Shown: one piece after another, positions 7,677 through 15,305 of the stretch
Position numbering within the stretch: the stretch's first letter is position 1
Layout of the letters: the number at the start of each line of letters is the position of its first letter
NCBI RefSeq assembly: GCF_008369325.1
Contig: NZ_VOBI01000008.1
Span: 204,535-268,534 of the forward strand
Source of the DNA: Pseudomonas sp. ANT_H12B
Lineage (GTDB): Bacteria > Pseudomonadota > Gammaproteobacteria > Pseudomonadales > Pseudomonadaceae
Reading direction: 5' to 3'
Length of the DNA: 64,000 bases
Notes under the pieces: model-generated
What the model saw: only the letters and a program-made list of their open reading frames with translations
Told to the model about the DNA's origin: nothing
Database searches by the model: none
Made by a program: the position numbers and the translations under genes

Positions 7677-7704
7677 CATTGAGTACCGCGGTAAAGCTAT
7701 GCAT

Positions 7705-7950
7705 TCAGGCAACGCGATTCTGGATCAGGCGATCGGAGCCACCTTCAGCGACGCGGTTTTCGATCAGACGATCGGAACCACCTTCAGCGACGCGGTTTTC
7801 GATCAGCCGATCGGAACCACCTTCAGCCACACGACTTTCAATCAAACGATCCGAGCCGCCTTCAGCGACAACCGGGTGAGCAGAGGTAGCGGCGAAAGCG
7901 TTAACTGCAAAAATCGAGAAAGCGATGCTGAGGATGATTTGGCGTTTCAT
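7705..7950 (-). CDS. Secreted protein with four 13-residue repeats, paralogue of 4139-4462
   Basis: 81 residues: a 20-residue signal peptide almost identical to that of the gene at 4139, linker ATSAHPV, four VAEGGSDRLIENR repeats (last copy QNR) and a terminal VA. Signal peptide, leader hairpin, upstream promoter region and the downstream GC-rich terminator are all shared with the first gene. A whole transcription unit was therefore duplicated, with later change in repeat number (six against four). No cysteines, no known domain. Confidence 0.8.
   Translation of the reverse strand: MKRQIILSIAFSIFAVNAFAATSAHPVVAEGGSDRLIESRVAEGGSDRLIENRVAEGGSDRLIENRVAEGGSDRLIQNRVA
7714..7869 (-). repeat. Four tandem 39-bp coding repeats
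   Basis: In-frame units homologous to those at 4148-4381; more diverged at DNA level than the six-copy array. Confidence 0.92.
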
Positions 7951-7959
7951 GATGGTGTG

Positions 7960-8007
7960 CTCCGGGGGAGTTATTGGTTGGTATGGAGGCGATGTTACGC
8001 CCCGGAA
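7960..8007 (-). promoter_or_regulatory. Leader hairpin over the ribosome binding site of the second repeat gene
   Basis: CTCCGGGG (7960-7967) pairs with CCCCGGAA (8000-8007), seven of eight positions. It has the same position relative to the start codon as the hairpin at 4472-4518. Confidence 0.5.
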
Positions 8008-8123
8008 TTTTTAAGAGAACTTCATTGAAGTGATGGTGACTATCGACGTCGGCAATTGTACTGCTCACCCAGGACGGCGGGGGTATGCTTTATTTCCGCA
8101 GCTCCGATCGAGAGGGTAAACCG

Positions 8124-8976
8124 ATGCATGACTATTACGATTTGGGCACCTACAGCCGTCCGGTAACGACCCACTCGCCACAGGCCCAGCTCTGGTTCGA
8201 TCGTGGATTGTTATGGTGCTACGGCTACAACCACGACGAATCCATCCGTTGTTTCCACAAGGTGATCGAACGCGACCCCAATTGCGCGATGGCCTACTGG
8301 GGCATCGCCTATGCCTCGGGCCCCAACTACAACAAACGCGGGGACGCTTTCATCGAACAGGAGTTGAAAGAGGCCGTGGCCCAGGCCCGAGTGGCAACGC
8401 ACACCGCGCTGGCGCATATCGACGGTGCAAAACCGGTGGGGCAAGCACTGATCCGCGCACTGGAGCAACAGAAGCCGAATAGCGACTCTTCCTCGATGCC
8501 TGGAGGCGAGTGCCGGACACACGCTACATCTTCAACAACACATGCACCGACATTCTGGCCGTTGCGGTAGGCATGCTGCGCGGGGAAATCGAGTATCGAA
8601 AGGGCAAGTACGACGACCTCTTCGCCCACTTGCGCGAGGCGCAATCTCTGGACGACAACCTGCCTTACGACGAGCCATGGGGCTGGATGCAACCAGTTCG
8701 ACATGCGCTGGGCGCACTGTTGCTGGAACAGGGCCGGGTAGAGGAAGCCTTGCAAGCGTATCGGGCCGATCTGGGACTGGACAACACACTCAGCCGCGCG
8801 TCCTGGCACCTGGACAATGTGTGGAGCCTGCACGGTTACGTCGAATGCCTGAAACGACTGGGCAGGGACGCCGAAGCGGCCCTGCCAAAACCCGCCTTGA
8901 CCTGGCAATGGCCCGGGCTGATGTGGAAATCTCGGCGTCGTGTTTTTGCCGGGTGGGGGAACGTTGCTGCCAGTAA
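8124..8976 (+). pseudogene. Broken tetratricopeptide-repeat protein gene
   Basis: The frame from ATG 8124 (MHDYYDLGTYSRPV, GAGGG site upstream) gives a normal TPR-protein start (WFDRGLLWCYGYNHDESIRCF, AYWGIAYASGPNYN) up to about residue 115. It then runs into unrelated codons near 8470. The next frame (about 8510-8890) resumes with the C-terminal part (GMLRGEIEYRKGKYDDLFAH, DDNLPYDEPWGWMQPVRHALG, NVWSLHGYVECLKRLG). A further slip near 8885 moves the last residues (ADVEISASCFC) to a third frame. Full-length members of this family are about 540 residues, so a central piece of roughly half the protein is also missing. It cannot give a functional protein. Confidence 0.85.
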
Positions 8977-9015
8977 TGCCCGAAAGCGCCGCTTACGCCT
9001 CTATCGCAGTGCACG

Positions 9016-9045
9016 AAAAGCCCAGCTGATCAGGCCGGGCTTTTT
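9016..9045. terminator. Terminator-like hairpin after the TPR pseudogene
   Basis: AAAAGCCC ... GGGCTTTTT around CTGATCAG; same type as 4081-4108. Confidence 0.75.
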
Positions 9046-9133
9046 ATTCAGTACCGGATGGAAAATGAGCTCAATTGGACGGTAAACAGTCGGTGATATG
9101 ATCGGTCGTCTATATCTCGCCACGAGACTGTAT

Positions 9134-9979
9134 ATGGATCGCCTGTCTACGTTGTTGTCGCAGTTCGGCGTGCGCGCAAGCCTGTTTTACAATGGCAAGC
9201 TCTGCGGGCTGGCGTCATACGATGGTGCTGACCAACGCGGTCATATTCACCTGCTACAGGCAGGTACCGTCACGTTGCAGAGGCCCGATCGCAAGGATCT
9301 GCTGCTTGTCCGGCCCAGTCTGATTTTTCTGCCACGCCCAAACCGTCATCAACTTTACGCAGGTGAGTCCGACGGGGCTCAACTGTTGTGTGCGTCAATG
9401 AAGTTTGAGGGCGGGGCCGATAACCCGTTGTCGGCTTCGTTACCTGATTGTCTGGTGCTGTCGCTGGATGAACTTCCGTTGCTGGCCGACACGCTGAGAT
9501 GGATGTTTGTTGAGGCCGCAGGTGGACACTGTGGCAGGGAGGCGGCGCTGGATCGCTTGTTCGAATTGCTGATTATATTGTTGTTCCGGCATCTGCTCGA
9601 CCATCAGCAACTGCGTACCGGCATGATGGCCGGGCTGGCCGATTTGCGCCTGGCACGTTCTCTGGTACAGATTCACAACGCACCGCATCTTGCCTGGTCG
9701 GTTGCGGAGCTTGCGAGCGAATCGAACATGTCGCGTGCTGCCTATGCCGTGCATTTCCGGGAGGTAATAGGGCAAACACCTGCAGATTATCTGTTGAGTT
9801 GGCGTATCAGCCTGGCGCAGAAGCGCCTGCGGGAAGGGCGTCCGATTACGCTCATCGCCGCCGAAGTCGGTTATGAAAGTCCCTCGGCGCTTGCGCGCGC
9901 GTTTCGTCGCAAGACGGGCTACAGCCCTCGGGACTGGATGAAAGATTTGACGGGAGAGGGTGATGGGGCAATGGCCTGA
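9134..9979 (+). CDS. AraC-family regulator, RclR-like (cupin sensor domain)
   Basis: 281 residues: an N-terminal AraC_binding_6/cupin domain (residues 1-170) and a C-terminal double HTH (about residues 185-275; SVAELASESNMSRAAYAVHFREVIGQTPADYL, then ITLIAAEVGYESPSALARAFRRKTGYSPRDW). Two cysteines, Cys24 (NGKLCGLAS) and Cys86 (QLLCASMKF), sit close to Cys21 and Cys89, the redox-sensing pair of E. coli RclR that responds to hypochlorous acid. The gene faces a DUF417 gene (10025-10534), the family of E. coli RclC. The ATG at 9134 starts the typical MDRLSTLL sequence; the frame is open further upstream. The function in reactive-chlorine response is inferred from this pairing. Confidence 0.82.
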   Translation: MDRLSTLLSQFGVRASLFYNGKLCGLASYDGADQRGHIHLLQAGTVTLQRPDRKDLLLVRPSLIFLPRPNRHQLYAGESDGAQLLCASMKFEGGADNPLSASLPDCLVLSLDELPLLADTLRWMFVEAAGGHCGREAALDRLFELLIILLFRHLLDHQQLRTGMMAGLADLRLARSLVQIHNAPHLAWSVAELASESNMSRAAYAVHFREVIGQTPADYLLSWRISLAQKRLREGRPITLIAAEVGYESPSALARAFRRKTGYSPRDWMKDLTGEGDGAMA

Positions 9980-10024
9980 AAACGTCGAGCTGCTTCAGGC
10001 CGTTGCAAGAGGAAAGTCATCGGT

Positions 10025-10534
10025 TTAACGGTTTTCCAGTTCAGTCAGAGAATGGCCAGCGACGAACAAAGAAGCGGCGAGCAACCCGATGTCTTTAAGG
10101 AGAAACTGACCCGGCGCAACCGAAATGGCCGGGAAACCAAGGCTGGGTTCAATCACACCCGGTGTCGAGAACATAAAGCTCAAGGTCGTGAAGAACAATC
10201 CCGCAGACAACGCACCACCGATCAACGAAAGTTTTGGTGACAGCAGTCGACCTGCAATCAGAACACCGATCGAGACTTCCAGAACACCGAGCAAACTGGA
10301 GAAGGTATCGACACTGAAAATGCCATACACCCAACCCAGCAAAGGGCTATTACTCACCAGCGGAACCAGTCCCGTGGCCTCGTAGTGCGTGAACTTCATG
10401 CCGCCGAACCAGAAGTAAATAATGGCCAGGGCTAAGTAAGCACCGTAGGTTCCAAGCGCCATGGTTTTAGTCCCAAGCGTTGTATTTTTATGTGCGTTGT
10501 TGGTGCTGTGGTTTTCGATGCTTAAGGTTTTCAT
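10025..10534 (-). CDS. DUF417 (YkgB/RclC-type) inner-membrane protein
   Basis: 169 residues with four predicted membrane segments (YGAYLALAIIYFWFG; LLGWVYGIFSV; LLGVLEVSIGVLIAG; LIGGALSAGLFFTTLSF) and a fifth hydrophobic stretch near the C-terminus (LLKDIGLLAASLFVAG). YFWFGGMKFTHYEATG is the family signature. E. coli RclC belongs to this family and is part of the reactive-chlorine resistance regulon. It converges with the RclR-like gene (45 bases between stops). The ATG at 10534 has GGAAG upstream. Confidence 0.85.
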   Translation of the reverse strand: MKTLSIENHSTNNAHKNTTLGTKTMALGTYGAYLALAIIYFWFGGMKFTHYEATGLVPLVSNSPLLGWVYGIFSVDTFSSLLGVLEVSIGVLIAGRLLSPKLSLIGGALSAGLFFTTLSFMFSTPGVIEPSLGFPAISVAPGQFLLKDIGLLAASLFVAGHSLTELENR

Positions 10535-10679
10535 GATAAAGGCTTCCAAGAGTGTGGTGATGAACGCTATTCAGCAGCCCAGCGCGGTTTACGTTGGGAG
10601 TGGCGATAGTGTTGCCTTTGATTCCACGCTCGTGGCTTCTGAACGTATTGCGTTCGATGCAGATCGTCTTGAAGGGTTT

Positions 10680-11090
10680 TTATGAGGAGCGGTGTTCATC
10701 CCGGCAAGTCGCCGTGAGGCGCTCTGCAAGAAATGCGATGAACGCGCGGGTTCTGGCCGGAACATAATCGCCAGCCGCCCTGAGCGCATAAATGGCAGAG
10801 GGGGTTGGGCATGCGATCCATTTCGACTGGGGCACCAAACCCGACGACTCAGAAATGACATCGCTTCACTCCACCGTTCATTCGTCGCGCTAGCCACGAG
10901 ATCGCGATCCGCTGAACAATTTCCGGGATGATTTCGATGCGTTGAGGATATTGATTGACGGTTGAACGCTGCAAACCGCCGTACAGCACAAAGAGTGGAA
11001 AACCGGCGAAAGTGCATAACGGCTGGCGAAGGCATCGCTTGATTAACGAAAGTCGAAACTCTTTCGCTACGGAGACGGTTAAGTTCATGA
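10680..11090 (-). pseudogene. Remnant of a LysR-family regulator gene
   Basis: On the minus strand the last 58 codons before a TAA at 10680-10682 read as the C-terminal end of a LysR substrate-binding domain (PTPSAIYALRAAGDYVPARTRAFIAFLAERL). Further upstream, in a different frame, QRIEIIPEIVQRIAIS matches the 'GI-LLPE' region of the same domain. No HTH part is present and the frames do not join, so only a decayed 3' piece remains. Confidence 0.7.
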
Positions 11091-11255
11091 CTTATTGCCC
11101 CACGCTATACTCGAGTTGTTTTCGAAGCTGAATGGAGTGTTGCTGCTGGACCAGAACTTTCCAAGGTGGCTAATTACGATAAGCAGTAAGCGTTAGTCGC
11201 AATCGGATTAACCGCCCCAAAGGCAGGATTGTCACCGATCCAGGGAGATCACACG

Positions 11256-12031
11256 TTGAGCTCCATCATCATCGGAGCAATCGTTTTTTTGCCTGCCTGT
11301 TCGCTGCCGCGCTGATAGGGATGCTGCCGCGCATGCGGTTACCGATTCATCACCTTGATGCCGAGTCCAAGGACGTCATCCGCCTGGCAACGGCCGTTGT
11401 GGGGACGCTTTCCGCGCTTGCGCTTGGGTTTCTGACTGCGTCTGCAAAAAACGTCTATGACAGTTATGAGATCGAAGTGCAGACATCGGCGGCACGCATC
11501 GTCCTGCTCGACAGGGTCATGGACCAATAGGGTCGGGAAACAGCGCAGGCTCGAACCCGCCTACGTCAATTGGTTGAAACCCGGTTAAGCCAGGGGTGGG
11601 GCAATTCGCCCGTCGGGTCGAGGGTGGTCAACCCTTTTGACGAGTCTCCGCGGATCGAACCGATTCAGGTTGTGCTCCGGGCGCTCACGCCCACCAATGA
11701 ACCGCAACGCATGCTGCAGGCCCGCGCACTGCAAGTCAGCACGCAGTTGGCGGAAGCCCACTGGATTCTGGTCGAGAGCAATACGGAGGGTCTGCCTACG
11801 GCATTTCTTGTCATCCTGACTTGCTTGCTGGCCTGGCTATTTGCAACGTTCGGTCTTCAAGCGCCGGTGAATCCTACGGTTATCGGGGTCATGCTCATTT
11901 GTTCGCTGTCGGTTGCCGCTGCGGTCTTTCTGGTGATCGATATGGCTCATCCGTACATCGGGGTCATCCATGTTTCGGATGCCCCGTTGCGCACTGCGCT
12001 CATGCATATCGGTAAGTGGTTTTTTGTGTAA
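11256..12031 (+). pseudogene. Broken DUF4239-type membrane protein gene
   Basis: A TTG start at 11256 with AGGGAG upstream begins MSSIIIGAIVF. A T7 tract (11284-11290) then lacks one T (or has two extra), and the following codons (FACLFAAALIGMLPRMRLPIHHLDAESKDVIRLATAVVGTLSALALG) are in another frame. That frame is interrupted once more by an in-frame TAG at 11528-11530, where a Tyr codon would fit, and goes on as GRETAQARTRLRQLVETRLSQ to 12031. The rest is intact, including two membrane segments (AFLVILTCLLAWLFATFG and VIGVMLICSLSVAAAVFLVI). Two small lesions inactivate an otherwise complete gene of about 258 codons. Confidence 0.82.
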
Positions 12032-12071
12032 TCCAGCGACGGCCATTTAAATTGAGGTGCGCGCGCAGGGG

Positions 12072-12353
12072 CTAAAGCCACGTATTCACCACTCTTCTAT
12101 CCAGCTCCTCCCAATCCGCCATGCCCAGCACTCGCGTGGTGTTCAACCCGCGCAAATAACCGCGCAACTGATTGGCGGTGGCCCGGACAAGCTCCGGGTC
12201 GGGCGCGTTTTTGCACAACAATACGGTTTCGTACTGGACCAGGTATTCGGCTACCCGGTCTCGGAAATCGGGCAAAACAGCGTCACGGATCAGGTCAAAT
12301 GTTCTCAAGGAGAGATCCTCATCAGTCTTTTCTGGTTGTAATTGAGTGTGCAT
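12072..12353 (-). CDS. Small hypothetical protein
   Basis: 93 residues from the ATG at 12353 (MHTQLQPEKTDEDLSLRTFD). It is mostly helical by composition (IRDAVLPDFRDRVAEYLVQYETVLL, DPELVRATANQLRGYLRGL), soluble, with a single cysteine and no signal peptide. I do not recognise a family. The ribosome binding site is weak. It is divergent from the lipoprotein gene at 12529. Confidence 0.6.
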   Translation of the reverse strand: MHTQLQPEKTDEDLSLRTFDLIRDAVLPDFRDRVAEYLVQYETVLLCKNAPDPELVRATANQLRGYLRGLNTTRVLGMADWEELDRRVVNTWL

Positions 12354-12528
12354 CCGTCTGCACGGCGCGCAACTATTGCTAGAAGTAATAGTGACCATTA
12401 CGAAACGCAAGTTCTGCTTTGTCGGTAATAGTCGGAAAATGGCCTCCATCGAACACGCGGCAACGGCGGCGCTAGTGACGCAGTTCCGTTGCTTGATGAA
12501 CCGAAACTTTTATATTCAGGATGAGACG

Positions 12529-12870
12529 ATGCGCCCTTTTTTCGTGCCTGCCATGGCGTTTGCCGCTTTGCTGCTCGCCGGTTGTGCCTCCGCGCCGAAC
12601 GATCCGACGCTGACCTTGCAGACCAGCAAGACCCCGGCCCAATACGCTGACTGCGTCGTACCGAAATTGCAGGGCAGTGCGTTGCACCCGACTGTGTCGC
12701 AGACCCAGCGCAGTTACCGGATCGTGGTGCCGAGCAAAATCTCGGCAGACAACGTGCTGGAAGCCTACAAAGCCGGGAACGGCGGCAAGGTGTTCATCTA
12801 CGAGCGGCATTTGCTGGCCTCGAATTTCCTGCCTTCGAGTTTTGAACGCGCCGCCCAGGATTGCATCTGA
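12529..12870 (+). CDS. Small lipoprotein of unknown function
   Basis: 113 residues with a lipoprotein signal (MRPFFVPAMAFAALLLAGCAS; lipobox LLAGC with Cys19). Ala at +2 predicts outer-membrane sorting. The mature part has VVPKLQGSALHPTVSQTQRSYRIVVPSKISADNVLEAYKAGNGGKVFIYERHLLAS and two further cysteines (ADCVV and QDCI) that could form a disulfide. The start at 12529 follows AGGA. A single-gene unit ended by the terminator at 12932-12966. Confidence 0.8.
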   Translation: MRPFFVPAMAFAALLLAGCASAPNDPTLTLQTSKTPAQYADCVVPKLQGSALHPTVSQTQRSYRIVVPSKISADNVLEAYKAGNGGKVFIYERHLLASNFLPSSFERAAQDCI

Positions 12871-12931
12871 CCTGGGCCCGTAAACGCTTTTCATCGCGCT
12901 CCTTTGGTTGGCCGCAACCAACCAATTTTTG

Positions 12932-12966
12932 CCCCGCACCGCATTCGGTGACGGGGCTTTTTTTCG
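12932..12966 (+). terminator. Rho-independent terminator of the lipoprotein gene
   Basis: GCCCCG-ACCG / CGGT-CGGGGC stem followed by seven or more T. A second, smaller hairpin (TTGGTTG / CAACCAA, 12905-12922) sits just before it. Confidence 0.9.
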
Positions 12967-13008
12967 TCTGCTGTTTCGTCCTGAATAAGGTTTACACCTG
13001 CTGGATTC

Positions 13009-13623
13009 TTATGAGGCGGCTGCAATGTCCCACGTCAGCAATATCTGGGTAATGGCCGCATCAATGACCTCATGCGGCGTGTTATCCCGAGCGAGGATGG
13101 AAATACCCTGCAGGAAACTGTCGTACACCGTAGCCAGCGCAGGCGCGTGAATATTGCCCGGTAACTGACCGGCACTGACACCCCGCTCGACACACGCCAA
13201 AATCCCCGCGCGAGTTCGGGCGCGAGATTGGGTCAGGGCATCGACCACCCGCGCATTCTCCGGGCTGGGTGCGCTCATCACGCCGAGGGCCACCATGCAG
13301 CCCTTGGGATGACCGTTTTCACACTGCATGCGCGCCGACTGGCGCAGCGCGGTCTCGATGGCCTGGCGTGGCGGCAGGCTCTCGTCCCACAGGCATTCGG
13401 TGACCTGTGCGAAGGTCGCCAGGTAACGCTGCACACACTCATCAAACAACGCTTCCTTGGAACCGAACGCCGCGTAAAAACTCGGCGCGGAAATCCCGCC
13501 GCCCAGTCCGGCTTTCAACTGAGCGAGGGAGGTCGCGTCGTAGCCGTGTTGCCAAAACAAGTGCATGGCCTGTTCCACCGCGTGGTCGCGGTCGAAGGTG
13601 CGGGGGCGGCCCATTTGCGCCAT
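13009..13623 (-). CDS. TetR/AcrR-family repressor of the adjacent MFS gene
   Basis: 204 residues. The N-terminal HTH (MAQMGRPRTFDRDHAVEQAMHLFWQHGYDATSLAQLKAGLG ... PSFYAAFGSKEALFDE, residues 1-60) is typical of TetR regulators of the AcuR/YxaF-like branch. The C-terminal half is the ligand domain (QSARMQCENGHPKGCMVALG carries two cysteines). The ATG at 13623 with GAGGAG upstream is preferred over longer frames. It is divergent from the MFS gene across a 128-bp region with a long inverted repeat (13648-13723), so it most likely represses both genes. Confidence 0.87.
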   Translation of the reverse strand: MAQMGRPRTFDRDHAVEQAMHLFWQHGYDATSLAQLKAGLGGGISAPSFYAAFGSKEALFDECVQRYLATFAQVTECLWDESLPPRQAIETALRQSARMQCENGHPKGCMVALGVMSAPSPENARVVDALTQSRARTRAGILACVERGVSAGQLPGNIHAPALATVYDSFLQGISILARDNTPHEVIDAAITQILLTWDIAAAS

Positions 13624-13647
13624 TTCAAGGCTCCTCTGGATGACGAG

Positions 13648-13723
13648 ATAAATACTAGTCGATACATAAGTCGTTGACAACGAGCGCTGGCAGCCCTCAA
13701 CATTTATATCGATCAGTATTTAA
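13648..13723. promoter_or_regulatory. Candidate TetR operator: paired inverted repeat
   Basis: The 17-bp segment at 13648-13664 (core AAATACT-N2-TCGATA) recurs inverted at 13707-13723 with mismatches only at the first base and the two central bases. The pair brackets the divergent promoter region, including a TTGACA at 13674-13679. Confidence 0.6.
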
Positions 13724-13751
13724 GTATGAGTCCTCACTCAAGGAGTCTCCC

Positions 13752-14969
13752 GTGACACCCTCAATCACCTTATCGGCAGCGCCCGACCGCCTGCCCATTG
13801 GCGCCTTGCTCGCGTTGGCCATGACCGGCTTCATCTGCATCGTCACCGAAACATTGCCCGCCGGCCTGTTGCCGCTGATCAGCGAAGGCCTGGCAATTTC
13901 CCCTTCCATGGCTGGCCAGATGGTCACCGCTTATGCGCTGGGCTCGGTGTTGGCGGTCATCCCCATGACTATCGCCACCCGCGGCTGGCGTCGCCGTAAT
14001 GTGCTGTTGCTGACTATCGTCGGTTTCTTGCTGTTCAACTCCATCACCGCGCTGTCATCTCACTACGGCGTGACCCTGGTGGCGCGCTTTTTCGCCGGCG
14101 TCGCGGCGGGGCTGGCCTGGAGCCTGCTGGCCGGCTACGCCCGGCGTATGGTCGCGCCCCATCAACAGGGCAAGGCGCTGGCGCTGGCCATGGTCGGCAC
14201 ACCGATTGCCCTTTCTCTGGGCGTACCCCTCGGCACCTGGCTGGGCGGCCTCGTGGGTTGGCGCACCACTTTCGGCATCATGTCCGCCCTGACGCTGGTG
14301 CTGATCGCCTGGGTACTGGTGAAAGTCCCTGACTACCCAGCCCAAGCCGCCTACCAACTCATGTCGTTGCGTACGGTGCTGACCACGCCAGGCGTGCGAC
14401 CCGTGCTGGCAGTGGTGATCAGCTGGATGCTGGCACACAACATTCTCTACACCTACATCGCACCCTTCGTGGCGCCGGCGGGGTTGGCGGATCGGGTGGA
14501 TGTGGTGTTGTTGGTGTTTGGTATTGCGGCGTTGGTGGGGATTTGGCTGACTGCCAAATTGGTTGAGGCATCGTTGCGCAAAACGGTGCTGGTGAGCCTG
14601 GCGGCGTTTGCGGCGGTTTGTGTAGTGTTTGGCTTTTTGGGCCGCGTGCCGGAGATGATCTACGCTGGCGCAGCGGTTTGGGGGGTGAGCTTCGGCGGGG
14701 CGGCGACGTTGCTGCAAACGGCGCTGGCGGATGCCGCGGGGGATGGGGCAGATGTGGCGTTGTCGCTGAATGTGGTGGCCTGGAATAGTGCGATTGCCGC
14801 GAGTGGTGTCGTGGGTGGAGTGTTGCTGGACAGGTGGGGCGCCGCCTCTTTTCCGTGGGCAATGGTGGTGTTGGTGGGGGTGGGGTTTGTGATTGTCTGG
14901 GGGGCTCGGGCTCACGGCTTCAAATCGGGCCCGCGTGCGGCTGGAAGGCCTGTTGTTGCGGGGCACTGA
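13752..14969 (+). CDS. MFS efflux transporter (DHA1/AraJ-type)
   Basis: 405 residues, about 12 membrane segments. The first helix carries ALLALAMTGFICIVTETLPAGLLP, the loop 2-3 region reads TIATRGWRRRNVLLL (the MFS basic motif), and helix 5 has GTPIALSLGVPLGTWLGG, the antiporter motif C, which points to proton-coupled export. Relatives export sugars, chloramphenicol or other drugs. The GTG at 13752 has AAGGAG at 13739-13744; the open frame before it has no start signal. It is divergent from and probably repressed by the TetR gene. Confidence 0.86.
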   Translation: MTPSITLSAAPDRLPIGALLALAMTGFICIVTETLPAGLLPLISEGLAISPSMAGQMVTAYALGSVLAVIPMTIATRGWRRRNVLLLTIVGFLLFNSITALSSHYGVTLVARFFAGVAAGLAWSLLAGYARRMVAPHQQGKALALAMVGTPIALSLGVPLGTWLGGLVGWRTTFGIMSALTLVLIAWVLVKVPDYPAQAAYQLMSLRTVLTTPGVRPVLAVVISWMLAHNILYTYIAPFVAPAGLADRVDVVLLVFGIAALVGIWLTAKLVEASLRKTVLVSLAAFAAVCVVFGFLGRVPEMIYAGAAVWGVSFGGAATLLQTALADAAGDGADVALSLNVVAWNSAIAASGVVGGVLLDRWGAASFPWAMVVLVGVGFVIVWGARAHGFKSGPRAAGRPVVAGH

Positions 14970-15071
14970 ACCACAAAAAAGCCGCTATCCGGGGAGCGCG
15001 GCATCGGTTTTCTACTCGCTTGTCGGGTGGTGGATCGGTTGCGTTCAGCCTCTGTCGGACGCGAAGAATGT

Positions 15072-15290
15072 CTGCTGACCACCAGCCCCGGCAGTCGCGC
15101 GATTGTCCGGACGATTGTGCGGATGGCCGAATCGCTGGACCTGAGTGTGGTGGCCGAAGGTGTCGAGGATGCAGCGACCCTGGACCTGCTGCGCGAAATG
15201 GGCGCGGGGCAGGCCCAGGGTTATTATTTTGCCAAGCCGATGGGGTTGGAAGCGTTGTTGGCGAGTTCGCTGGTGGGTTGCCAGGGTTGA
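15072..15290 (+). pseudogene. 3' fragment of an EAL-domain (c-di-GMP phosphodiesterase) gene
   Basis: Only the last part of an EAL domain remains: SRAIVRTIVRMAESLDLSVVAEGVEDAATLDLLREMGAGQAQGYYFAKPM, containing the VVAEGVE and QGYYFAKP motifs. The preceding codons are unrelated, and the catalytic EAL motif itself is absent. Confidence 0.85.
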
Positions 15291-15305
15291 TGACGGATCG
15301 CCCCG

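Noticed and set aside
14971..15010. Hairpin with A run after the MFS gene
   Set aside because: The stem is imperfect and the A run would be a T tract only for a minus-strand transcript that does not exist there.
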